A DNA stretch of 64,000 bases from NCBI GenBank assembly GCA_018343915.1, contig JABRWF010000005.1, positions 2,949,001-3,013,000 of the forward strand. The letters run 5' to 3'. Position numbers and translations under genes: made by a program. This DNA comes from Agroathelia rolfsii. Lineage: Eukaryota; Basidiomycota; Agaricomycetes; Amylocorticiales; Amylocorticiaceae. This document shows, piece after piece, positions 12,074 to 24,106 of this stretch; positions within the stretch are counted from its first letter, which is position 1, and each line of letters begins with the position of its first letter. The notes beneath the pieces are model-generated. The model made no database searches, was not told the origin of the DNA, and was given only the letters and a program-made list of their open reading frames with translations.

Positions 12074-13328
12074 GATGATCAATGAATGAACGAGTTTGAA
12101 GCCATCTGTATGTTATTGCTAGCCCGTGGGTGATGGTGCTTACTTACAATTTTAGCAGCAGCCACCATCGCGTATCGTGGTAGAGCTCGAAGATCTGAAG
12201 AAAATATTACATATACTTACAATAATAGCGTGATGTATGCATGTATCACATGTTGTTAATAGACCGCTTTGTCTATATCTTGTCTATCAATCTTGGCTGT
12301 TGGAAGCGGAGACCGCAAATGAAGATGAGGCGCGATCATTCCATCGACACACCATTCCGGGTATTGACATTTGGGGCAGTAGTGGGTTTGATGAATCACT
12401 GAGTAGTGGCGTAGTCCGAGTTGAGTTACTATGTATATGCTCCTAGATAACGATAACGGATCGAAGGGTGGGAGGAAGTAATATTCGCTGATAATCGCAA
12501 GCGCCGTATAAGCTTCGAGCGCCCTGGCGCCAAAGAGGGATGTGCCTATATGACATAGAGGCGTAGTGGAACGGTCTAAGTTTGCGCATATATGCGCGGT
12601 TCTGCTGTGAGACCGATTGAGCGACGGCCGCCAAGGCACTGACTAGGTTGGGGGCTAGCTTGATATCTCGGGATTTGGCGATAACAATCCCGCGAATCAA
12701 ACGCATTCCTCGGCGTGGGATAGGAAAAATACACGCAGTCCCCACGCCCAAGTCCAGCACGCGTATGATCTTGTAGAGCTGTCCCGCATATAACGTAATA
12801 GCAGGCGTTGTAGCAGTCGACATATCATATAGCCAGTATATGCGTTGGCAGGAATGCAAATTTGCAACATCACGAGTATCAACCCATCTTTGCTCTTTCA
12901 TTTTTTTGCTGTCAGATCAAAGCATGCCGGAGTTTCTTCAGGGCGCTCGAGGCGCGCTTGTGGCATGCTGCAAAATGGCACATAAGAATACCGGTCTTGT
13001 CCCAGCTGTGGCTGTTACGCGTTGGTGGCTCGAGCAATAATAATATGCATGCACGAAACATGGGGTATAATATTATAATGGGCTGATTGCCAATGTGAAA
13101 TGGCACGTAATCAAAAAGACGAGGGGTGGGCAACGGCCGTAATTAGTCGTGCGATATCGAACGATTTCCATCATCCGACAGCCTCATTTTTTTTTTTCTT
13201 CTTCCCTTTGCCTGTCGTCTTGCCCAATCCTATGAAAGCTATTTAAGCCTGCCCTGGCCAACGAGATCCCTCCATTCTGCTCCCCCTTTCCTCATCCCAT
13301 CCATCTCCTCTCCTGCCCAACTACAACC
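12074..13328. other. Intergenic region upstream of HMG-CoA synthase
   Basis: No supported gene lies here; scattered short frames on both strands lack splice logic or family resemblance. The 3' end probably holds the HMG-CoA synthase promoter: a T-rich tract near 13188-13200, a CCAAT at 13224-13228, and TATTTAA at 13240-13246. Confidence 0.5.
13240..13246 (+). promoter_or_regulatory. TATA-like element of HMG-CoA synthase
   Basis: TATTTAA lies 89 bp upstream of the ATG, preceded by CCAAT and a pyrimidine tract. The assignment rests on position and composition only. Confidence 0.4.
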
Positions 13329-15076
13329 ATGGTCGCCCCCACGAACGGCTCTACCTGCGCATACGATGTCACTCAGGCCCCGCGTCCCAAGGACGTCGGT
13401 ATCCTCGCCATGGAGGTCTACTTCCCACGCAGGGTGAGCCTTATTGGCTGCTACCTTGGCTCACTAATGTGTCGACTAACGCATACATGTTGCATGTAAT
13501 AATAGTGTATCTCTGAGGCAGAACTCGAGGTCTTCGATGGTGTCTCCCAGGGCAAATACACTATTGGTCTTGGCCAGGAGTACATGGCCTGCGTTGATGA
13601 CCGAGAGGACATCAACTCTTTCTGTTTGAATGGTAAATCATAGAGTGCAATATCTGTATAAGCTTTCGCCTCTAATGCCGTCTTGTGTCCCATTATAGCT
13701 GTCTCCGGCCTTCTTGAGAAATATAACATCGACCCCAAGTCTATTGGCCGTCTCGAGGTCGGCACCGAGACCATCATCGATAAATCCAAGTCTGTCAAGA
13801 CGACGTTGATGGATCTCTTTACCGCCTCGGGCAACTACGACGTTGAGGGCATCGACTCTAAAAACGCGTGCTACGGCTCCACTGCTGCCGTCTTCAACGC
13901 TATCAACTGGGTTGAGTCTTCCTCCTGGGATGGACGCAATGCCATCGTCGTAGCTGGCGATATTGCAGTCTATGCCGAGGGTGCTGCTCGTCCCGCTGGT
14001 GGTGCTGGCGCTGTAGCCATGCTCATTGGCCCTGACGCCCCTGTGGTCTTTGATCGTGAGTCTTTTCTCCCGTGTCTCACATTCATTTTCTTGAGATTCA
14101 TGTGTTTCCATCTAGCCATTCATGGAACCTACATGGCTAACACCTATGACTTCTACAAGCCCAACCTCGAGTCTGAGTACCCTGAGGTCGATGGCGCCTT
14201 GTCGGTTAAAACCTACATCGGAGCTCTCGACGCTGCATATAAGGCCTACCAGACCAAGTTCGCGGCGGCCCACAAGCGCGCCCATGCCAAAAACGGTCAC
14301 GCGAATGGCAACGGCCACACCAACGGCTCTTCTTCCTCGGCTGGTTTCACCCTCGACTCCGTCGACTACCACGTCTTCCACAGCCCGTACGGCAAGCAGG
14401 CGCAGAAGGCGTACGCCCGTCTCTTGTTCGATGATTTCGTCAAGAACCCGTCGCACGCCAACTACGCCTCGCTGACGCCTGAGCAGGCATCTACGTTCTC
14501 GGCTTTGTCCTATGACGAGTCGCTTACGCACAAGGATCTTGAGAAGGCGTTCATGGCGCTCAGCAAGAAGTCGTATGCGGCCAAGGTGACGCCGAGCATG
14601 GCATGCTCGAAGCGCTGCGGCAACATGTACACCGGCTCCCTCTACTCGTGTCTTGCATCGCTCCTGGACAACGTGGAGCCGCAAAACTTGCAGGGCAAGC
14701 GTGCGTCGATGTTTGGCTTTGGTAGTGGATGTGCCGCCAGCTTCTGGACGGTCCACTTCAAGGGCGATACCTCCGAGATCCGTAACAAGATGAGGCTCAG
14801 CGAGAGGTTGGCGTCGATGAAGGTCGTGCCCCCCAAGGATTTCATTGATGCTCTCGCTGTGAGTTTTGTGTTCTTCTCCCTGGTATTATATCGTTTTGCT
14901 CATCGATTCTCTCTCTCTCTCTCTCTCTCTCTCTTCAATAGCTCCGTGAGAAGCACCACCACGCCAGTTCATATACTCCCGATGGCACTACCGACAGCAT
15001 CTGGCCTGGTGCCTACTACCTTGAGAGCGTCGACTCCAAATACAGGAGGAAGTACGCTCGCACGCCTGTTGCCTAA
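13329..15076 (+). CDS. ERG13: Hydroxymethylglutaryl-CoA synthase
   Basis: It condenses acetyl-CoA and acetoacetyl-CoA to HMG-CoA, the entry to the mevalonate pathway and so to ergosterol, dolichol and terpenoids. The protein begins MVAPTNG (ATG 13329-13331, CCATGG context). Family landmarks in order: [40 protein letters not shown] with the general base Glu; [15 protein letters not shown] with the nucleophilic Cys; [27 protein letters not shown] with the catalytic His; [12 protein letters not shown]. An Asn/Gly/His-rich insert ([17 protein letters not shown]) separates the two halves of the fold. The last intron contains a (CT)n tract near 14908-14934, and the protein ends YARTPVA (TAA 15074-15076). 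Length is normal for the cytosolic fungal enzyme and all catalytic residues are present. Confidence 0.96.
14908..14934. repeat. (CT)n microsatellite in the last HMG-CoA synthase intron
   Basis: About 13 CT units form the polypyrimidine tract just before the 3' splice site of the last intron. The length is likely to vary between strains. Confidence 0.8.
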
Positions 15077-16389
15077 ATCAATAGGTAGCGACGGCAAGGA
15101 TTGTACTGATGGATTACTTTGGAGGATTTGTTCTAGATTCAGTAATGCTTTGTACAAATAATAGACTATTAACGATATACCGCTACATTAGGAATAATAT
15201 ACACTTTTTTTTCAGCTATACTTGCGTATTTGTTTGATAAAGTTGGAGACTCTGACGCATATCCATGCCGCGTAGTTTGTGTGAGGACCCCTGAAAGTCC
15301 TCTTGAGCTGGTCAACATCCGGCTTTTACAGGTCTGAGCGTGGTGGAGTTGCCGGAAGCAGTTGGCCACAGGCGCTCAATCAGTTACGGCTACCAGTAAG
15401 ACTCAGGCTCGGCTTCAAGTTCTAGCTGATGAACCTGCTATCACGGCCGTCGAAACGACGTACGATGCCAGAATTTTCAAAAGTCTGGAGCTGGAACGCT
15501 ACTAGTAGCCGCCAGAGCTCCTGACGCTCTACGTTGATCTCAATGATATATGAATACTAGTGGTGCAATGGCTAACGGACCCGTGGACTCATCTCAGGCT
15601 CCGAGTCGCCCTTCTGCTAATGGGTTCTTCCAAAATGGCATTTATCTCCAAATCTATATCAGGCACAAAACAAGGCCATATGCACTGCCAGCGTTGGGGC
15701 AGATTAGTAGCCTTGGAGGATTTTATTTATTTGATTGTTGATCCTGCAAATGATCCTACAAGTGGACGGAATCCTGACCCACATCTCCTGCTAGCGCACC
15801 ATTATGCTACATTCTCTGAGACTATTCTGACGAACCAAGTGCTCACTAATGTAGACTCACACAGGTCTTTACGACTACGCTATATAGCAGAATGGAAATG
15901 TGGAATCCCCGGAAACGACTTTGTTTCCCGATTTGGCAGTGGCTTTGTCTATAGGTTACTACTACACCTTCTATTAGCTGACAATGCGCCTACTCCCAAG
16001 TGCATGGTGCATGCCCAGGATTTCATCGCAGGGACCATCATGGCTTGTTGTGCTTCCCGTCCGTGTCCTTCCTTGGGTCTATACATACGCATGTACAAAA
16101 CGGGACAATGTACAATGCACCCTCCCGACGGCTGCGGTGCTCGCGGCAATTCAATCTTGCGGCGTGTTAATTTACCTTTGCAGCTCTCTGGGTAGTATAA
16201 GAACAGACCCCATCTCCAGGCCAAGTACTGCATGCACATGCTCTCATAGTCCTTTGGAACTAATAAACCTCCAACCCGTATCTATCTGTGTTCTTGATAT
16301 CTGCTGTTGCTTTTGCATCCAGAAAGAACTCGATTGCCACTCCCTTGCCATAAAGTATTCGTATTTCCCCGATCTTGAATTGTTTTAAG
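15077..16389. other. Intergenic region, no supported gene
   Basis: A plus-strand open frame at 15560-16195 crosses this stretch, but its product shows no family features, has atypical composition and lacks splice-supported ends. The last 200 bp, with a CT/T-rich pattern, probably form the promoter and leader of the small secreted peptide gene. Confidence 0.4.
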
Positions 16390-16487
16390 ATGTTCGCATC
16401 CTCCCGTCGTTTTTTCGTGGCCTTGATTGTTTCCTCTCGTGAGTATTACTTTTTCTGTCTGTGACTTCGCCTGACTCCAATGTACTC

Positions 16488-16521
<34 letters not shown>

Positions 16522-16654
16522 TCTTCTAGTCGTCTTCCAGACCGCGGCCAGCCCCATACCTGTCGCAGCAGCTCTGGAAGCTGCTGCACGTACTGAGCCC
16601 GTCGCTGAGGCACAACCTATTGAGGAGCGTATCTGCCGCTATGGCTGCATATAA
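16390..16654 (+). CDS. Small secreted peptide precursor ending in a CRYGC motif
   Basis: Two exons (16390-16438 and 16530-16654) encode 57 residues. Exon 1 is MFASSRRFFVALIVSS followed by GTGAGT. The 91-nt intron carries a run of about 29 T and ends CTTCTAG. Residues 1-23 look like a signal peptide (basic n-region, hydrophobic core FFVALIVSSLVFQ, cleavage expected after TAAS or nearby). A pro-region rich in Ala/Glu/Pro follows, with an EER and then the end, ICRYGCI. Only two Cys are present, spaced by three residues, so a small disulfide or other macrocycle at the C-terminus is possible. The pattern (signal, acidic pro-region, short C-terminal core) resembles precursors of secreted or modified peptides, but I know of no named family. 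The splice frame is supported by the uninterrupted signal peptide and immediate stop. Confidence 0.6.
16490..16518. repeat. Poly(T) tract, about 29 nt, within an intron
   Basis: An uninterrupted T run lies between the donor and acceptor of the secreted-peptide intron. It could act as an extended polypyrimidine tract; its length is prone to sequencing and replication error. Confidence 0.9.
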
Positions 16655-18186
16655 TCCCCCTTCATAGCAGCCAGCATCCCAAACCATTTGTTTATGGCGC
16701 AAATGGGCGGGTTCTTGGACCAAACTTCCAATTGACAACATCCAATTTCGCACTCGTCGCACAAAAGATGATTCGTCTTGCGGCTAGAGCACCACAAATC
16801 CCTCCTTCTCCTCTTTCGCTCTGGAGCCCCACATTCGCCAACCCCAACCGCTACTATACTTGAGCTTTTTGTTTTGCTTGTAGATCTGTTTTGCGATCCA
16901 TTGCTATCATGCAATACTTCCCTTCGTTTTGAGCCTGCCTTTCCTTTTCACTGCCCCTGTCTTTTCTTCTCTGTCTTGCGTTTTTTCTTTGTTTGTTGTT
17001 TGGTCTATTTGTATCTATATCGCTATCCGCCTCTCGTATGGACAGTTATGGCTTGGATGCTGTATATTCCATATCCACACTATGTATCCGTGTACATACA
17101 TACCCAACCCCTCTAACCCCCTCCCTCTATTTATATATAGGGATTCCTCTGATCCTGTACATATATGTAGCTATTGCATTATTGCCATATATATCTCAAG
17201 CCTTGTCGCGATGTTTGTCTTGTTTAAGTAAGTGTTGACAGTGATGCCGTAACGACAAGTTTGAATGTTCAGCACGGCCATGTTATACATATACTAGTAC
17301 ACACGTGTTTACAGGGAGTACAAGGACAGTCTGGATAAGGGTGGAAGGAGATGCCGGTGGAGATCAAATTTTTGTTATTGGATGTTGTGTTAATGGCGAG
17401 TTATTTCAACTGTGTGTTGTCCGGTCGTTACTGCGACCTTCCCCCTGTTGTTTATAACGGACTTATTGTATATCCGTTTGTGCCATTGATTCAGCCATGG
17501 GGTTATTTTTGCATTTTCTTGTTTTGTCTAGTTAAATACAAACCAAGTTAGCTCATCAGCAAGTCCATCAGACACCATGAGCGCCGTCAAATGTGATGAA
17601 CACTGGCTAGGAAAGCCATCGCGCCATGATCGCTTTATAACACAGCTATAGAACGGACGGGAGCATGAGTATCTTTATTTTGGGGCTGACAAGTCGACTA
17701 GAAGATTATTTACTTTTGATCGCGATTTATTATGATTTTTTTTTTGTCCAGCTGAAAAGGCTATAGTATACTAGACGATGTCATGTCTGCGCAAGTGCTA
17801 CATTAATTCTCTCTCTATAAGAGAATATATGAGCGCCTGATGGAAAAGGTGATTTATAATCGGTGTGATCAGGTCGATGATCAAATTGGATACTTGGGGT
17901 GAAATATGACGATAACCAAATGAACATATTGATAAGCCCAAAGAAGTGGATCAATAGCTGGCGGGTAACGGCAAAGATTGTGAGTCCAGGTACTATCCAA
18001 ATAGAACGGAGCAGAAGAGCGTGGCTCATGCAACTTATGCAAGTCGGTACATCGCTGTAATTAGAGAAAGAATTTCATGCGTCACGAACGTGGTATGGCG
18101 TGTATCACCTGACCGTGAGATAGCTTTAAAGGAACGCGATTGACCACTTATCGACATCGCCTTTGCAGATCTTAGCAGTTACCACG
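16655..18186. other. Intergenic region; likely long 3' UTR, then phosphoglucomutase promoter
   Basis: The first part (to about 17240) is strongly T-rich on the plus strand, as expected for a 3' UTR. Short frames encoding hydrophobic peptides occur on both strands (for example 17781-18029 minus) but show no family resemblance. No RNA gene was recognised. Confidence 0.4.
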
Positions 18187-20204
<2,018 letters not shown>

Positions 20205-20888
20205 TCACTTGCCCTTGCTTATATGTTCGGAGGATGAAAAATGGACTGATATGCAGTAGAATGAAATAAATCAATACTAAACTTATCGCGTACATGTTAA
20301 CCGGATTGGAATTGTCAATGCAATCATTTATAGTCAACCTATTGCAAGTGGGTCAGACCAGACCATGCATCGACCACGAACGTCTGGACTCTGGGGTAAC
20401 AGTGGAGTTCCAACCGGGACAGTGTTCAACAGAACAGCCACAATACGGTCCCGAGAGCCACTGGCATTGCATTGCGTCACTGTGCGGTGTACAATATAAT
20501 CACGGGCGGCTCGAGCTTGAACAAGCTGTGCATTTGTATTAGTAGCCGTATGTGTTTTGCACATATGCTAAGCGCTAAGCGCTAACCCCTTGCAACAGCG
20601 AGAACAAAAAGGCTATGTTCAATTCGAATACCGCAATTTAGAATATCCTATTGCTGCACCGTATGGAGGCATGAAAATGCGGGTCATCATGACGCTACTG
20701 AAAGGAGGCTTCATTACACCGCCAGGCTAGCTTTGAGTGCCTTGGTTCCAACCTGCTGATTCTCTGCCCTGGATACAAATGACCGATTTACGGCGGAGCA
20801 ATGACTAGGTCTTCATTCTGCACAGCACCATATACGAATCTGGCGTATAAATTCATGTACATTGGAGGGGTTCAAATCCACTCACTCA
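20205..20888. other. Intergenic region between phosphoglucomutase and BCS1-like gene A
   Basis: No gene is supported. A short direct repeat (AGCGCTAAGCGCTAA) occurs near 20571-20585. The right end contains the core promoter of the AAA ATPase gene. Confidence 0.5.
20846..20851 (+). promoter_or_regulatory. TATA box of BCS1-like gene A
   Basis: TATAAA in the context GTATAAATTC lies 43 bp before the ATG. The same GTATAAATTC stands 46 bp before the ATG of the paralogue at 27036, so it is conserved between the duplicates. Confidence 0.6.
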
Positions 20889-23124
20889 ATGTCCTACTTC
20901 AATAACACTCGCTATGCAGTCAATGAACCCAACCTTGGTGGTTCATTCTTGACAATGCTTCTCGGTGCTTTAGCACGCAACAAAGAATGGATCGTTGTCT
21001 TTTTCTTCAGCGGGTTCATGGATACTAGCCGCGGAATCCTCAATAGTCTATGGCACAAGATCTTGAGCTATTTCCTGATCACGGCGGTGTTTGATGACGA
21101 TAATGAATGTTACCGTAAGCATTATAAGAACTTATGCGTCATATGAGCAATATACCCAATTGACTGATGTCCTACCAGAGTGGATGATAGTCTGGCTAAG
21201 TCAACAGCCAGGATGGAGTGCGTTATACGAGCAAAATTCTCCGCAGAATGATACCCTAATTTTTTTTTTTCAAGATTATGCTCGTGAAGTCGAGATCACT
21301 ACCTCGCAATTCGGTTTGAGTGATTCGGAGATCGTGGAGAGTCATATCCTGGATGGGATGCGCAAGATCTCATACCTGCCTATCGTCTCTCTCCCTCACA
21401 CAATTCTCTATGATGGCCATCTAATGAGGGTGACTCGGTTCAAAGAGAGTACAACTAGTTGGGGATTAAGGTGGGTTTGAAGGAGATGCAAAAGCGAAAC
21501 ATGCATTTCATTAACCGCCTTTCTCAGACCTGAAACACTCACTATCAAGTGTGTAGCGCAAAGACACTGAGATCTATGTCATATGCTGATCCTCAATCAT
21601 AGTATTTACTCATGGAATCGCTCTGTCCTCGACAAACTTCTTCTTGAGGCCAAAGAAGTCTATAAAGCCGCTCAAGAGCGGACTGTATGCATTTACATGA
21701 GCAGTAGGTAAGATAGGAAGCCCACGTGTCCAGGCTGCATGTCAGTGCTGATACCATCAAACAGTAATAACGATTGGTATATTGCCACAACGCGTCCTAA
21801 ACGCCCGATCGATTCTATTGTCCTCGACCCAGGCATCAAAGATTTTATCTTGAAAGATGCACAAGACTTTCTTGCGAACAAACAATGGTATGCTAGTCGT
21901 GGTATTCCTTTCCGCCGAGGGTACCTTCTGGTAAGCGAACAATGTCCTCTTTCTTGACTTAGTTCATACTCAGAATATTATCAGTATGGTGCACCAGGCT
22001 CTGGAAAGACTTCGCTTATCCACTCCCTGGCTGGAGAGCTTGGCTTACATGTCTTCATGATCTCTCTATCGCGCAGTGGCCTAGACGACAATAGTCTCAG
22101 CGAGCTTATCGCTAGCTTGCCAGAGAAATCAATCCTTTTGATGGAAGATATCGATGCAGCGTTACACCACGGCCTGTATCGTGATCTATCAGAGTCCGAT
22201 GGAAACTCCAAATCGCCAAATGGTAAACCATCGCCCTCGAATCCATCTAATACGGTTGGGGAATCATCGGCGGGAGACTTGAGGACACGCATCACGCTGA
22301 GCGGCCTACTAAACGCACTTGATGGTGTTGCCGCTCAGGAGGGCCGGATCCTGTTCGCTACCACAAACAAGTACTCCGCACTCGATCCGGCATTATGCCG
22401 TCCAGGACGAATGGATCTGCACATTGAGTTTAAGAACGCTAGTAAATATCAAGCCACTAAACTGTTCAAACGCTTCTACGCATGCACAGAAGACGACTCA
22501 GGGAGCAAGGACAGTGACACGAAAAAATCCGAGACAGTCACTCGATGTCGAGCGTCCAAAACATCGCAGGATAAGCCAGAAAATGTGAACCTCGCTGGAC
22601 CTTACTTGATAAACTCTGTCAAGCCTGGGGAGCCTAATTCAAATGCATTCACAAAATGTTCTACCAGTTTATCGGAATCAACAAACGCAGGGTTCACTGG
22701 TCACACGCATACAGAGCGCACACCTGTACTATCAGAGGAAGAGCTGAACTGTCTAGCCGATAGCTTTGCAAAAGCCATCCCAGAACGAGAGCATTCTATG
22801 GCCAGTCTTCAAGGTTACCTAATGCTTTACAAGTCCCGTCCTTTCGAGGCTGTGCGCGAGGTTGACGCCTGGGTTGATAAGGAAAGAGGAAAAACCGGCA
22901 AGGGAAAGACATCAACCCGGCATCGACACCATCACAAAACTCCGACTCTCAGGGAACGTCTTTCCTGGGCTCAGCTTCTCGTTTGGTTCTCGGTAATACA
23001 CCTTCGTTACTCCCATTTTGATATAATGCATCCATCAGCTGGGCTCGAACAATACTATACCTCAACTCACTTTACCACTTATATATATATACTAATGACA
23101 ATCATCCAAAAAGGCGCAATTTAA
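20889..23124 (+). CDS. BCS1-like AAA ATPase, paralogue A
   Basis: Spliced gene, ATG 20889-20891 (MSYFNNTRYAVNEPN). A hydrophobic N-terminal part (EWIVVFFFSGFMDTSRG) is followed by BCS1_N-type sequence (DYAREVEITTSQFG; YDGHLMRVTRFKES), then RPKRPIDSIVLDPGIKD, which leads into the AAA domain. Walker A is YGAPGSGKTSLIHSLAGEL, Walker B ILLMEDIDAA, followed by a 30-40-residue low-complexity insert. Then LSGLLNALDGVAAQEGRILF, ATTNKYSALDPALCRPGRMD, and a C-terminal helical part (MASLQGYLMLYKSRPFEAV). BCS1 in mitochondria inserts the Rieske protein into complex III; mushroom genomes carry many divergent BCS1-like copies of unknown role, and this looks like one of them. A paralogue in the same orientation lies at 27036. 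The region after about 22990 may contain another intron, so the C-terminus is approximate. Confidence 0.85.
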
Positions 23125-23295
23125 AATTAATTCACCGTAACTGGCAGGATTTGATTTATACAATTGTTAATGCGCTTGACGGATGATATCTTCCTGTAGA
23201 ACTCGCCAGGTATCACCGGTTACAAGTCCGGTAAATCAATGAAAGGAGTAAAACCAAAACAACTCTATCAACTCGTAATATTCAACATCGAAGAA

Positions 23296-23297
<2 letters not shown>

Positions 23298-23330
<33 letters not shown>
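23298..23330. repeat. Poly(A) tract, 33 nt
   Basis: An uninterrupted A run 170 bp downstream of the BCS1-like gene A stop. It could mark the 3' end of a retroposed insertion or be a simple homopolymer; no flanking target-site duplication was found by eye. Confidence 0.85.
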
Positions 23331-23334
<4 letters not shown>

Positions 23335-24082
23335 TATTGTCTTGCCTATAGCTCTTTACACTTTCCAATATCTGTGATTTCACACACAAAAAATGAGTTA
23401 GCGATGAATTTAAATGTATGGAATAAATGGTTTTTTTAGCTTCAAGTCAATAATCCAGCTATACAAAACGATCCTACAGCACAAGCATTATTTACAAGAT
23501 TGAAGTTGAAAAGAATCCCGGATCAAGAACGACATCCACGAAGGATGTTGAGAGGATGGAAAAAATTGGATGAGTTAGTTCGCCATACCCGTTCTCGGCA
23601 TGCCATAGGTTCTCGCAGCGAATGCGAGCCATACAAGGGCGGCACGAGCGAGCAGGCGACTACATGGCGTAGACTAAATCTACGCCGCTACCCTCCATGG
23701 TCATGCACATCTTCTCCGCCTCCGTGCCCTGTTGTGCGTCTGTCTCCTGGTCTAACATCTGTGTCTGATCTGCTTCATGCACTTCCGGTTGCTTATGCAA
23801 ACCGATCGCATAGAATCCCCATCTCCATGGCCCTCGACGAGCCAAAGAGGGAGGAGAAGAGCTGACCGAGACACTAATGCCAGATGCGACAAGGCCGCCG
23901 CACCCCACTGACATTTTGGTGTATATGCATTCCAACCCAACCCAATGGCCGAGGGTTCTGATGTATCCGACATCAGAACGCATCAAGGTAGATCAGTATG
24001 CACACCTAAAACTGGACGTCGCGGCCTCGAGATACGATCGGTTTTTACATCGCCATTATTCCCTTTTCGATTTTTTTTAATC

Positions 24083-24106
24083 TTTTTTTTTTTTTTTTTT
24101 TTTTTT
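24083..24106. repeat. Poly(T) tract, 24 nt
   Basis: A T run within a T-rich stretch of the BCS1 spacer. No gene is associated with it. Confidence 0.85.

Noticed and set aside
15560..15650. tRNA-like TGGTGCAATGGCTAACG ... GGCTCCGAGTC stretch
   Set aside because: The B-box match is poor and no cloverleaf with a paired acceptor stem could be drawn.
15560..16195. 211-codon frame downstream of HMG-CoA synthase
   Set aside because: No domain, odd composition, no splice-supported ends and no promoter signals; likely chance frame in intergenic DNA.
17781..18029. 82-codon hydrophobic frame on the minus strand
   Set aside because: AT-rich intergenic DNA can give hydrophobic frames by chance; no conservation or splice evidence.
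20868..20880. GGTTCAAATCC, a tRNA B-box match
   Set aside because: It lies in the leader of the BCS1-like gene, with no A box or acceptor stem at the right distance.
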